This document shows positions 8,144 through 17,113 of a DNA stretch of 64,000 nucleotides, one piece after another (the stretch's first letter is position 1; each line of letters opens with the position of its first letter). The position numbers and the translations under genes were made by a program. The DNA lies in NCBI GenBank assembly GCA_964610315.1, contig CAZSVM010000011.1, forward strand, positions 14,592 through 78,591. The letters run 5' to 3'. Under the pieces are notes generated by a model that saw nothing but the letters and a program-made list of their open reading frames with translations, was not told where the DNA came from and ran no database searches. The DNA comes from JAQVEM01 sp964610315 (GTDB taxonomy: Bacteria; Actinomycetota; Humimicrobiia; Humimicrobiales; Humimicrobiaceae).

Positions 8144-8770
8144 ATGTTTGATGCACTGGTATTTGATCTGGATGGAACCTTATGGGATGCTTCCAGGTCC
8201 AGTACATTGGGATGGAATAACGGCCTTAAATCATTAAATATCAAGAAGTCCGTTACAATAGGCGAAATGAGAAAAGTAACCGGAAAGCCGGCAAAGGAAT
8301 GTACGGACATATTATTCCCTTCTGAGGTTAAGCAATATAAAAATCTTTTGGATACCCTGTGCAGTTTTGAAAGAAAGGCAGTGGAGAGATACGGTGGGAA
8401 GTTTTATCATTCTTTTAAGAACACCATAGCATATCTTTCTAGGAAATGTGATTTATATTTGGTTAGTAATTGTCAGAAATGGTATATTGATGTTTTTTTT
8501 AATTTTTCCAGTTTAAAGAAGTACTTTAAAGGATATAATTGTTACGGGATTTCGAATCGGAAAAAGAAGGAAATGTTAATTGATTTGAAAAAAAGGCATG
8601 ACTTTAAGAAACCGGCCTATATCGGAGATACCGAAGAAGATGAATTTGCGGCAAGAGGTGCCGGATACGCCTTTATATTTGCAAATTATGGCTTTGGCAG
8701 TCCAAATAATCCTGATGTTATTATAAATTCATTAAAAGAATTGAAAGCAGTTTTAAAAACAGCTATTTAA
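8144..8770 (+). CDS. HAD-superfamily phosphatase
   Basis: A 208-residue haloacid-dehalogenase-fold hydrolase. Motif I is DLDGT with the nucleophile aspartate at residue 8, motif II is LVSNCQK, and motif IV is YIGDTEEDEFAA. The inserted helical cap between motifs I and II resembles phosphoglycolate-phosphatase-like members. It starts 4 bases after the HgcAB-like fusion with a purine-rich ribosome-binding site inside that gene's end, so it is the third gene of the unit. The substrate is unknown. Confidence 0.85.
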   Translation: MFDALVFDLDGTLWDASRSSTLGWNNGLKSLNIKKSVTIGEMRKVTGKPAKECTDILFPSEVKQYKNLLDTLCSFERKAVERYGGKFYHSFKNTIAYLSRKCDLYLVSNCQKWYIDVFFNFSSLKKYFKGYNCYGISNRKKKEMLIDLKKRHDFKKPAYIGDTEEDEFAARGAGYAFIFANYGFGSPNNPDVIINSLKELKAVLKTAI

Positions 8771-8922
8771 AAAAACTGCCATAAATATATCAGAGTTAAA
8801 GAGCAATAAACATATTGAATACATTAAAAATATTAGCGCAAGCCTGAATCTGGATTTTACATAAAAAATTTTTTATAATATAAACAATTATATATACTTT
8901 TTTTAATACTATAATTATTAAT

Positions 8923-11055
8923 ATGTTTAAAAGAAAATATTGGCTTACTGGAATTTTGATATTGGTATTTATTGGATTTATCTTTACCGGCGGCTGTGTA
9001 CAGAAGGATAATATAACTCCTGAACAGCAGGCAAGAGAAACTAGCATCAATGAAGCAAAAGAAACACAGGAGAATGTCGGGGGTCCGAAGGAAAGTTATC
9101 AGGAACAACTACCTGGACAACAAAATATAGGAGGCCCCGGCAATAGTGAAATTATTATAGAATCAACAGATTATTCTTATAAATCCACTACCGAAAAGCC
9201 AACCGGATGGTTCAGTAGTAATCAGGAGGCTGATATACTACTTTCCGGAGTTGATTTCAATAATACCGGGGGACCTCTCCTATTCAATCATCAGGGAGGA
9301 ATTGCCAGTGATGGAGAGCACCTGATACTTGCAGATAGAAATAACAACCGTGTTCTTATATGGAATTCTCCGCCGGAAGGGAATGTAGAACCCGATGTAG
9401 TTTTAGGTCAGAAGGACTTTATATCAAATAGTCCGGGAGAAGGTCTTGGCCAACTCAACTGGCCTGTATCTGTTTCGACTGACGGCACCCACCTCCTTGT
9501 GGCCGATACCTACAATTATAGGGTACTTATCTGGAGCGAATTCCCGGATCAAAATGGGCAGCCTGCCGATTTATATATTCAGGGTCCAAAGGATAGATTC
9601 GAGGAAGGAGAAGTGGGATGGCCGTGGGCTGTCTGGACGGACGGCAAGAAAGTTATAGTTACAAGCACTGAGAGTTCCCAGGTACTGATATGGAACAGCT
9701 TTCCGGCCAGAATAAATCAGAAGCCTGATATTATTATAAAGCTTGATGATTTTGGCACACCCAGAACAATAGGTAGTGATGGCACAAATCTTATCATAGG
9801 CGATCACAACGCATTTGGTTCGGAACCCGGCAATTTTTTCTGGAAGACTTTCCCCAGCCAAAACAATCAAAAATATGATTTTTTTATGAAAAATGCTCCC
9901 GGTGGAGATATGCAGATTGGTGAAATAATGTGGGGTCCGACTTTTACACCGGATGGGAAATTTATAGTGGTTAGCGATAAGGTTCATATATGGAATTCTT
10001 TCCCGCAAAACGAGAACGATGCTCCTTACCTTTCTATGGGGGGAAATAATGGAGCTGATGGTTATAATTTCGGATGGTCACAAAGTGGTGATGGTTCGTC
10101 AATCGCGTATGTAAATGGAAAATTGTATATATCTCTTTGCAATGGAAATAAAATTGTTGGTTTCGACAATATGCCGGTGTCAGCTGACCAAATCCCTGAT
10201 TTTGTCATAGGTGCGCCTGACATTTATACAAATACTCTTGAAACAGAATTTATAATGAGTAATCCCGTGCCGGCAACTGATGGCAATAGCTTATTCGTGT
10301 CATCGGATTTTGATAGAAAACTCTACGTTTGGAAATCCATACCGGATGAAAGTGGTGCAAAACCTGATTATGTATACAGCCTTCCAGAAGGTCCATGGGA
10401 TAATGCGCTTTATAATAACATTTTAGCACTGGTAGGGAAGCAAACAATATATGTATGGAGAACACTACCGGTAAATGGCGAAAAACCCGATAAAATATTC
10501 AGCAGGGGCATAGGCAGCATATCCTTTAGTGAACTGATTGGAGTTGCGATGGATGAAAAGTATTTTTATCTTTCGGATAAACAAAAAAATAAAATTTATG
10601 TCTGGGAAGGAATTCCGGATGAAGATTCTGAACCCATTTTTATAATAGAGTGCGAAAAACCAGGCAGGCTTTCAAGTGATGGCCAGTACCTCGCAGTTGC
10701 AGCAACAGATAGAGGGCCGGGAGGTTCGGTGGTTATATACAAAGTTTCTGATCTGGCGGGGGGTCAACCGATAGCTGTTCTAAATGGTATGTTTAGCTTA
10801 CCCCAGGGTGTGCTGGTTTATGATGGCCATCTATTTGTAGGAGATACGGTATTTAATGCTGTTCATATATGGACTAATATAAATGATGCTATTAACGGAA
10901 AAGCTGCAGACATTCTTTTAGGAGAAAAGGAACGAACACCAAAAATAGGTATTGATACCCTTTTCTGGCCGGCTACGCTGGCTTTTGACGGCAGCTATCT
11001 CTGGGTAGGTGAATTCAAATTCTCGGAGAGATTGCTTAGATTCTCTGTGAAGTAA
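8923..11055 (+). CDS. Large secreted lipoprotein with NHL-like beta-propeller repeats
   Basis: A 710-residue protein. Residues 1-25 form a lipoprotein signal peptide ending in the lipobox FTGGC, followed by a low-complexity Q/E/G-rich linker to about residue 85. The rest consists of repeats spaced about 45-60 residues apart, each with a (V)LIWN(S/T)(F/P)P core followed by a charged loop with PD and then a DG or TDG turn (SDGEHLILADRNNNRV, STDGTHLLVADTYNYRV). This is NHL-repeat-like and suggests one or two beta-propellers displayed on the cell surface. The partner is unknown. It is monocistronic, with an AT-rich 150-base upstream region. Confidence 0.8.
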   Translation: MFKRKYWLTGILILVFIGFIFTGGCVQKDNITPEQQARETSINEAKETQENVGGPKESYQEQLPGQQNIGGPGNSEIIIESTDYSYKSTTEKPTGWFSSNQEADILLSGVDFNNTGGPLLFNHQGGIASDGEHLILADRNNNRVLIWNSPPEGNVEPDVVLGQKDFISNSPGEGLGQLNWPVSVSTDGTHLLVADTYNYRVLIWSEFPDQNGQPADLYIQGPKDRFEEGEVGWPWAVWTDGKKVIVTSTESSQVLIWNSFPARINQKPDIIIKLDDFGTPRTIGSDGTNLIIGDHNAFGSEPGNFFWKTFPSQNNQKYDFFMKNAPGGDMQIGEIMWGPTFTPDGKFIVVSDKVHIWNSFPQNENDAPYLSMGGNNGADGYNFGWSQSGDGSSIAYVNGKLYISLCNGNKIVGFDNMPVSADQIPDFVIGAPDIYTNTLETEFIMSNPVPATDGNSLFVSSDFDRKLYVWKSIPDESGAKPDYVYSLPEGPWDNALYNNILALVGKQTIYVWRTLPVNGEKPDKIFSRGIGSISFSELIGVAMDEKYFYLSDKQKNKIYVWEGIPDEDSEPIFIIECEKPGRLSSDGQYLAVAATDRGPGGSVVIYKVSDLAGGQPIAVLNGMFSLPQGVLVYDGHLFVGDTVFNAVHIWTNINDAINGKAADILLGEKERTPKIGIDTLFWPATLAFDGSYLWVGEFKFSERLLRFSVK

Positions 11056-11221
11056 AATATTTATCCGCAGATTCAGATTTTAAAGGTGAAGGCGTTACTG
11101 CTTCTTTAATCAATCATTTAAAGATAAAATGTAGCGAACATTTCTTAAAATAATGCCCCGAATTCTATGTAATGTGGTATATTATTAAAAGTCAAATAAT
11201 TTCAAATGAAAGTTTTTAAAA

Positions 11222-12277
11222 ATGGAATATAAAAATAAAAAAATTGCTTTCTTTGATGCGAAGCCATATGACCGCAAATCTTTTGACATAGTAAATGCAG
11301 ATTTTGGGTTCGATATAAATTATTTCGATGCCCATCTTAATGTCCAAACGGCAGAATTAACTTATGGTTTTGAGGCTGTATGCGCTTTCGTCAATGATAA
11401 AATCAATAAAGAAGTTATTGACCACCTCTTCGAGCATAATGTTAAAATAATTGCACTGCGCAGTGCAGGATATAATAATGTCGATTTCAAGGCAGCTTTT
11501 GGTAAGATACATGTGGTACGAGTTCCGGCTTACTCTCCTTATGCCGTTGCCGAACATGCTGCTGCACTTATACTCTCGTTGAATCGTAAGACACATAGGG
11601 CATATTACCGTATACGTGATGGAAATTTTTCAATTAATGGACTCCTGGGATTTGATATGAATGGTAAAACAGCAGGAATAATAGGAACCGGCAAGATCGG
11701 TAAATGTCTTATTTCTATATTAAAAGGGTTTGGTATGGGAATTCTAGCATATGATGTTTATCCGGATAAGGAGTATGAGAAGGAAGCCGGAATAAAATAT
11801 GTAAATCTGGATGAGCTTTTTAAAAAATCTGATATTATATCCCTTCACTGTCCTCTTACCCGGGAGACTGAACATATGATTAATGAAGATAGCATTCAAA
11901 AAATGAAAGACGGAGTTATGATTATAAATACCGGAAGAGGCAAGCTGGTTAACACCGGTGCTTTGATAAAAATGCTTAAAGCCGGTAAGGTAGGTTCTGC
12001 AGGGCTTGATGTTTATGAAGAGGAGAATGAATATTTCTTTGAGGATTATTCAACTCAGATGATATCCGATGATATTCTGGCCCGTCTTATAACTTTCCCC
12101 AATGTTCTGATAACTTCCCACCAGGGATTCTTCACTAAAGAGGCCCTTCATAATATCGCGGAAACCACCCTTGATAATATAAAGGAATTTTTCGATGGAG
12201 GGTACCTTAAAAATGAGATTTGCTACAAGTGTGAATTAAAGCAGTGTCTGAAGGATAAAAAACAGCGTTGTTTTTAA
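11222..12277 (+). CDS. D-2-hydroxyacid dehydrogenase (D-lactate dehydrogenase-like) with Cys-rich tail
   Basis: A 351-residue NAD-dependent dehydrogenase. The nucleotide motif is GTGKIGKCL, the catalytic arginine lies in NTGRGKLVNT, the glutamate in LDVYEEE, and the catalytic histidine in TSHQGFFT. The overall sequence is closest to LdhA-type D-lactate dehydrogenases, reducing pyruvate with NADH during fermentation. The C-terminal ~20 residues add four cysteines (334, 337, 342, 350) in a pattern that could bind a metal; I do not recall this in classical LdhA. The ATG at 11222 lacks a strong ribosome-binding site. Confidence 0.88.
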   Translation: MEYKNKKIAFFDAKPYDRKSFDIVNADFGFDINYFDAHLNVQTAELTYGFEAVCAFVNDKINKEVIDHLFEHNVKIIALRSAGYNNVDFKAAFGKIHVVRVPAYSPYAVAEHAAALILSLNRKTHRAYYRIRDGNFSINGLLGFDMNGKTAGIIGTGKIGKCLISILKGFGMGILAYDVYPDKEYEKEAGIKYVNLDELFKKSDIISLHCPLTRETEHMINEDSIQKMKDGVMIINTGRGKLVNTGALIKMLKAGKVGSAGLDVYEEENEYFFEDYSTQMISDDILARLITFPNVLITSHQGFFTKEALHNIAETTLDNIKEFFDGGYLKNEICYKCELKQCLKDKKQRCF

Positions 12278-12316
12278 AACCTATGGCGTCCAGCAAAAAA
12301 TGAAATGGGGGAAACA

Positions 12317-12703
12317 ATGAATTTTGATCACATAGCATTTCAAGTTTCCGATATTAATTCTATTATTAATTTCTACACACAAATATTGGGATTTAAACTA
12401 AATTTAAGATCTACAAACCAGGAGGAATATGAAGAATATGCTTTTCTGGAATTTGGTAATACCCATCTTGAATTAATCCAGGACTTAAGTAAACTGTACC
12501 GTAAACCGTAAATAAGAAAACCATATTGCCCTCATACATGTATGGAAGTTGAAGATATGAAATCATCTGTTGAGGAATTAAAAAAGAAAAATATACCCAT
12601 AATAAAGGGACCATTTGGAATAAAAGATGAAGAGACATGGGTATATTTCAGTGATCTGGATAATAATATTCTTGAATTTATCCAGTGGTATAAAAAGAAG
12701 TAG
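12317..12703 (+). pseudogene. VOC-family (glyoxalase-like) protein broken by an in-frame TAA
   Basis: The frame starts MNFDHIAFQVSD (ATG 12317, preceded by GGGGGAA) and reads as one ~128-residue vicinal-oxygen-chelate domain, but has a TAA at 12509-12511. After the stop the same frame continues with family-like sequence: a C-terminal VOC half with HTCMEVEDMKSSVEELK and YFSDLDNNILEFIQW, ending at TAG 12701-12703. There is no frameshift, so a single base change would restore it. It is either a recent nonsense mutation, a sequencing or assembly error, or a read-through case. A second VOC gene follows at once. Confidence 0.8.
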
Positions 12704-12750
12704 GAGCCCGGAAACTTAATAATGTTTCGAAATATTATAAGAGGCATAAT

Positions 12751-13182
12751 ATGGGTAAGAAAAATGTAAAACTTATAAATCTGGCAGCTGTTCTTATTTC
12801 CTCAAATATTATAAAAACAGTGGGATATTACCATGATATTATGGGTTTTAAGGTAGTGAAACACTTTGATGGTAAAGAAAAATTTGCTGCACTTTACAGG
12901 GATAAAATAGAAATTATAATTGTCCAGTCAAAATATGGCGAGGTTCAATCAAACCAGCAGAAATATGGTGCGGGATATGATATTTATATCGATCCGGACA
13001 CAGTAGAAGGTGTTGATTTAATTTATACTGAGTTAAAAGATAAAGGGGTAAAAATAATTTCCGCTCCTCGAATGACGGAATATGGGTCTTATGAGTTTGT
13101 TATGGAGGATATTGACGGTAGGTTGATTGGAATTGGTCGAATAAAAGATAATAATCAGTTTTTTAAAAGTACTAAAATATAA
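12751..13182 (+). CDS. VOC-family (glyoxalase/bleomycin-resistance fold) protein
   Basis: A 143-residue protein with the paired beta-alpha-beta-beta-beta layout of the VOC superfamily: NLAAVLISSNIIKTVGYYHD in the first half, AGYDIYIDPDTVEGVDLIY and FVMEDIDGRLIGIGR in the second. The first metal position looks hydrophobic (Ala/Val) rather than histidine, so it may not be a classical metal glyoxalase. It follows the broken VOC gene by 47 bases and precedes the membrane methyltransferase by 2 bases. The substrate is unknown. Confidence 0.75.
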   Translation: MGKKNVKLINLAAVLISSNIIKTVGYYHDIMGFKVVKHFDGKEKFAALYRDKIEIIIVQSKYGEVQSNQQKYGAGYDIYIDPDTVEGVDLIYTELKDKGVKIISAPRMTEYGSYEFVMEDIDGRLIGIGRIKDNNQFFKSTKI

Positions 13183-13184
13183 AT

Positions 13185-13787
13185 ATGATTTCATGGATTA
13201 ATTTTGCTACGATGCTTATCTCGGCTTTTCTTTTTTCTTATTTCTATATAAAAAGTGTAAAGCCTGCTGCCCTGGAAAAGGAGATCGGTAAAATTGCCTA
13301 TTTCAGGTGTGCCGTATATAGATTAATGGCTCTAATTTTTGAAATAATCATCTGTATTAACTATATAGTTTGCTTCTTTTACCCTCTACCAATTTCGATT
13401 CTCAGAACCTTCCCCTGGAATTGGTGGATTTCTATCATGATAGCAGTTGTAATTACCATTCCGGCAGGCTACCTGTTTGGGAAGGGCGTAAAGGACGCCG
13501 GTAGAGAGGCTATGGTACCGGCAAAGGATCAGGTACTTTTTGGAGGTATATATAAACAAATCAGACATCCTCAGGCAGTTGGTGAATTAATGTTCTGGTG
13601 GGTAATTGCTTTGTTATTAAATTCTCCTTTCCTTGCTTTATTCTCGTTTATCTGGATACCGATTTTTTATTTGTTTTGTTGGGCAGAGGAGAAGGATCTA
13701 GTTATTCGTTATGGTAATAAGTATCTTGAGTATAGAAAAAATACAGGCTTTATAATACCCAAGAGAGTAGGGAAACGTAGATATTGA
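13185..13787 (+). CDS. Isoprenylcysteine-carboxyl-methyltransferase-like membrane methyltransferase
   Basis: A 200-residue protein with about five membrane helices. The C-terminal half has the signature of the ICMT/phospholipid-methyltransferase family: GGIYKQIRHPQAVGE, then a helix pair, then EEKDLVIRYGNKYLEYRKN. These motifs bind SAM at the membrane. Bacterial members methylate lipids or unknown isoprenoid substrates. It starts 2 bases after the VOC gene and overlaps the frame region of the following soluble methyltransferase, so the group is likely cotranscribed. Confidence 0.8.
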   Translation: MISWINFATMLISAFLFSYFYIKSVKPAALEKEIGKIAYFRCAVYRLMALIFEIIICINYIVCFFYPLPISILRTFPWNWWISIMIAVVITIPAGYLFGKGVKDAGREAMVPAKDQVLFGGIYKQIRHPQAVGELMFWWVIALLLNSPFLALFSFIWIPIFYLFCWAEEKDLVIRYGNKYLEYRKNTGFIIPKRVGKRRY

Positions 13788-13798
13788 GGAAAATACAT

Positions 13799-14521
13799 AT
13801 GGAAAATAAAGAGAAAATTATAAAAAGACAATATGAAGCTTGGGCATCGACTTATGATAAGGATAAAGTTGAAATCATAAAAAGTGATACAGGTATTGAG
13901 TTGGTGGAATTTATTGATCTTATATTGAACAACTGTGATCTGCAATGCGGTCAGAATATACTAGATGTGGGTATCGGAACTGGTTTGATTTCCATAGCTA
14001 TTGCTAAAAGATTGTCAGGAAAATGTAGAATTTTGGGAATCGATATAACTGATGTAATGCTAAAAAAAGCTAAATCTAATATTGAAAATGAATCTTTGAG
14101 GGATATTATTTATCTTAAAAAAGCTTCAGCTGAAAATATCCCAGCTTATAATAATCTTTATGATCTGATTGTATGTGTTTTTACCATCCGGCATACAAAC
14201 ATTAAAAATGCTTTAAATGAATTTATAAGAGTTTTAAAGCCAACAGGAAGAATATGTATAGTAGATTTATATGCACCGGATAGGTGGAGATTACTTCTAG
14301 CAAGAGTAATCACGCCTTTATTTAAACTTTTTCTTATGCGTAAAAAGAAGATGAGAGCGGAAAAAGAATCTAAACTTTTTACCTTAGAGGAATGGAAGAC
14401 CCTTATTATGGGAATTAGGGGTAAAAATATCCGAATACAAAATTTTCCCAATATAAGTGAACCAAATTGGAAGCCCGGGAAGATTATAATATCATGGAAT
14501 AAAAGCCGAATTAATATTTAG
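13799..14521 (+). CDS. Class I SAM-dependent methyltransferase (UbiE-like)
   Basis: A 240-residue methyltransferase. Motif I is ILDVGIGTGL, motif II is GIDITDVMLKKA, and later motifs are DLIVCVFTIRH and VLKPTGRICIVD, close to the UbiE/COQ5 pattern. ATG 13799 is preferred because GAGGA (13786-13790) is 8 bases upstream; a TTG at 13784 overlapping the previous stop is the alternative. It is coupled to the membrane methyltransferase before it. The substrate is unknown; a lipid-soluble one would fit the neighbour. Confidence 0.82.
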   Translation: MENKEKIIKRQYEAWASTYDKDKVEIIKSDTGIELVEFIDLILNNCDLQCGQNILDVGIGTGLISIAIAKRLSGKCRILGIDITDVMLKKAKSNIENESLRDIIYLKKASAENIPAYNNLYDLIVCVFTIRHTNIKNALNEFIRVLKPTGRICIVDLYAPDRWRLLLARVITPLFKLFLMRKKKMRAEKESKLFTLEEWKTLIMGIRGKNIRIQNFPNISEPNWKPGKIIISWNKSRINI

Positions 14522-14591
14522 AATCTGCATAAAGTCACAAGGATTTAATAAATACTACTGAGAGGATAGGATAATAGCTATAGAAGAATGG

Positions 14592-15236
14592 TTGCAGATT
14601 ATGGAGAGATACGGCGCAAAGATATGGCCGGCGCAGGTAGTTTTTTACATTATTGCCATCCTGCTTACTGTCTGGATTTTTGTCAGACCGGGAAGGCTAC
14701 AGAATATATTTATGAAAACATATCTAACGATCTCATTTGCCTGGATCGGGGTAGTCTATTACTTTATTCTGGCAAAAGATATGGCTGTGGGTACCAATAT
14801 GAATTATGTCATTGGCTCTTTTTTTATCATAATATCAGTTTTATTTGCTGTAGATATATTCAGAAACAAAATGTGTTTTTCGCTATCCAAGGTCAGGTGG
14901 CTTAGATACACTACTATAGTACTAACTGTCTTAGTGTTTTCTTACCACTGGATCGGCATGGCATTCGGACATGAGTTTCCAAATCTTATAATAATCGGTA
15001 CTATACCTTGTCCGACTGTGACTTTTGGCCTAATCCTTCTTACCACTTCCCTCCCACAGATCGACAAGATAATCTATATCTTACTGCTTATTATGGCAAT
15101 TCCTTTTACTCCTTTCTTTCAAATTGCCAAGTATGGTGTTTATGAGGATATAATTCTTTTTGCTGTTGGTATTTTCAGCCTTGTCCTGCTGATAAAAAAT
15201 TGGAAAATCGAAGGTAAGAGTGTTAATACTGGTTAA
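14592..15236 (+). CDS. DUF6064-like integral membrane protein
   Basis: A protein of up to 214 residues with about seven hydrophobic helices. The N-terminal segment AKIWPAQVVFY matches the conserved IWPAQ stretch that I associate with DUF6064, a membrane family of unknown function. The frame closes just upstream (TAATAG), so the start is TTG 14592 or ATG 14601; neither has a strong ribosome-binding site. A second plus-strand frame overlaps the first half but has no family character. No role can be given. Confidence 0.7.
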   Translation: MQIMERYGAKIWPAQVVFYIIAILLTVWIFVRPGRLQNIFMKTYLTISFAWIGVVYYFILAKDMAVGTNMNYVIGSFFIIISVLFAVDIFRNKMCFSLSKVRWLRYTTIVLTVLVFSYHWIGMAFGHEFPNLIIIGTIPCPTVTFGLILLTTSLPQIDKIIYILLLIMAIPFTPFFQIAKYGVYEDIILFAVGIFSLVLLIKNWKIEGKSVNTG

Positions 15237-15379
15237 TTTTCTTCTGTGCCAAACTTTATGCAATACTAGGTTAAATGCACTGCTGTGCAGCACAGGAGCT
15301 TTGATCTTTATGATTATAAGAGTTGATTAATCTATAAAGTATTAGGTACAATAATACTATTTTAATCGATAGGAATACG

Positions 15380-15988
15380 ATGAACATTTTTCAAATAATA
15401 TTATTAGTAAATCTTTGTGTTTCAGTTAGTTATTTCATAATAAGTATGGTAACTTTGAAAATATCTGGTATAGATCCCATAGGGAAGAGGGAGAAAACAG
15501 ATAATATTTTTGGGGTACTTTCTATAGTAATGTCAACATTAATATTATTTGGTTTGTGGATAATGTATATAATTAATCCAGATATATCATTGCTATTCTT
15601 ATCAATTAAACCACTGACAGGATTAGAATATATTAAATGGATATCAGTATCTTTAATAACGATTGCCACAGTAATTGAAATTATATCAAGTCTGACATTA
15701 GGAAGATCTGGGAGGATTCATTCTTCTAAGGAAAAAACAAAACTCATTAAAACAGGAATGTACGGAATTATCAGAAATCCAATAGTATTCGGGTTATTTT
15801 TATATGGTATTGGTATTTTATTATTAAATCCAAATTTACTCGGTCTGTCTATGATGATATTTCTGGTTTACGGATATAATTTTAAGGTTGATGTAGAGGC
15901 AAAGAAATTAAAGGAAATGTTTGGTGATGAATGGAATGAATATTGTAAAAAGGTGGGTAAGTATTTCCCAAGGTTATTTGTCAGATAA
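15380..15988 (+). CDS. ICMT-like membrane methyltransferase (second copy)
   Basis: A 202-residue membrane protein with five or so helices and the family C-terminal motifs KTGMYGIIRNPIVFG and EAKKLKEMFGDEWNEYCKKV. It belongs to the isoprenylcysteine carboxyl methyltransferase / NnrU-like group, the same family as the gene at 13185 but clearly diverged in sequence. It is AT-rich in codon choice (many ATA, TTA) compared with its neighbours. A hydrolase relic follows immediately in the same frame after its stop codon. Confidence 0.8.
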   Translation: MNIFQIILLVNLCVSVSYFIISMVTLKISGIDPIGKREKTDNIFGVLSIVMSTLILFGLWIMYIINPDISLLFLSIKPLTGLEYIKWISVSLITIATVIEIISSLTLGRSGRIHSSKEKTKLIKTGMYGIIRNPIVFGLFLYGIGILLLNPNLLGLSMMIFLVYGYNFKVDVEAKKLKEMFGDEWNEYCKKVGKYFPRLFVR

Positions 15989-16234
15989 AACAACATTATT
16001 GATTTTGCGGAGAACTATAAATTCTCCAGAGGTGATTTAACAGAGTGGCCGGGAAAGATCCTTATCCTTGAATCTGATAAAGATACAGCTTTACATCTGT
16101 CGGAAAAGGAGACGGTAAAAAGGCTGCATCCTCAAGCACGGCTACATAGTTTTAAGAGCAGGGGGCATCTGTCTCTTGTCATCAACCCGGAAAAATCAAT
16201 CTCTATAATCAGGAACTTTCTGAGTGGGAAGTGA
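15989..16234 (+). pseudogene. Alpha/beta-hydrolase C-terminal relic
   Basis: After the stop of the preceding gene the same frame stays open for 81 codons without a start codon. It reads as the end of an alpha/beta hydrolase: WPGKILILESDKDTAL is the strand carrying the catalytic aspartate, and FKSRGHLSLV is the catalytic-histidine loop, followed by the usual final helix IISIIRNFL-type. The N-terminal part with the nucleophile serine is missing. It overlaps the start of the glycosylase gene by 11 bases. This looks like the residue of a deletion that joined the membrane methyltransferase to a lost hydrolase. Confidence 0.7.
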
Positions 16235-17006
16235 AAAAGTGATAGCAGAAATAGAAAAGTTAAATAGTAAGATAAGAGAGTGCAAAAAGTGCAGGCTATC
16301 CGAGACCAGAATAAATCCCCTCTGTGGAGAGGGTGATACAGATGCTAGACTGATGCTGATCGCCCAGGCGCCGGGTGAAAATGAAGACAGAGAAGGAAGG
16401 ATGTTTATGGGGCCTTCAGGAAAAGTCCTGGATGAATTATTCATGGAAGCAGGTATTAGCAGAAAAGAGGTTTATATGACAAACCTGATAAAATGTATGC
16501 TCCCGAAATACAGAAAGCCAAAACAAGATGAGATTAAAATCTGTAGTGGTTATCTGGATAAGGAAATAGAATTGGTTAACCCACAGGTATTAGTCCCATT
16601 GGGATACTATGCTATAAAATATATCTTTGAGAAATACAATATCCCTTTGCCGTTTAAATTAGAATTTGAGCAGATTTACTGTAGGATTTTTTTGACAGAT
16701 GATAAAAAGGTATTTCCATTGCAGCATCCAGCAGCTGTTCTCTATCACAGTTCTATTAAGGAGAAAGTGATAAAGGATTATCGTAAATTAAAAGTGCTTT
16801 TGTTTGATTGTAGGTGGTATCCGGTCTGTCCAATGAAAAGATATTATGAAGACGGTAAGTTGGATAAAAAATGGGTAGAGTTATACTGCAAAGGTGACTG
16901 GGAAAGCTGCATCCGTTATCATATGGAGGAAGAAGGCCGGAGGCACCCGGACTGGGTGCTTCCAGATGGGAGCATTGATGAAAGATTACACAAGATATAT
17001 TTTTAG
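16224..17006 (+). CDS. Family 4-type Fe-S uracil-DNA glycosylase with Cys-rich C-terminal domain
   Basis: A 260-residue protein. Cys20, Cys23, Cys91 and Cys107 are placed as the [4Fe-4S] ligands of family 4 UDG. Motif A is AQAPGENEDREGRMF (usually GEAPG), and HPAA (168-171) is the substrate-binding motif. It would remove uracil arising from cytosine deamination. Residues 194-260 are an added domain with CRWYPVCPM, CKGDWESC and HPDWVLPDGS; its Cys196, 202, 222 and 229 could hold a second metal site. GTG 16224 or GTG 16239 may be the start. Confidence 0.85.
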   Translation: MGSEKVIAEIEKLNSKIRECKKCRLSETRINPLCGEGDTDARLMLIAQAPGENEDREGRMFMGPSGKVLDELFMEAGISRKEVYMTNLIKCMLPKYRKPKQDEIKICSGYLDKEIELVNPQVLVPLGYYAIKYIFEKYNIPLPFKLEFEQIYCRIFLTDDKKVFPLQHPAAVLYHSSIKEKVIKDYRKLKVLLFDCRWYPVCPMKRYYEDGKLDKKWVELYCKGDWESCIRYHMEEEGRRHPDWVLPDGSIDERLHKIYF

Positions 17007-17113
17007 AGTTTCCTTTTACTATTGATAACTGTCATACCCATATCATGTCAAAAACTACGGCGGTGAAAGAATTATGGTAAAATATAACCTTAAAAGAAAG
17101 GAGCTATGAGAGT

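Noticed and set aside
14588..14905. A 105-codon plus-strand frame overlapping the DUF6064-like gene
   Set aside because: It is out of frame with the membrane protein, rich in Cys and Tyr in an unnatural way and without family features.
15270..15300. Short hairpin TGCTG-TG-CAGCA between genes
   Set aside because: The stem is only 5 bp and has no T run, too weak for a terminator or RNA gene.
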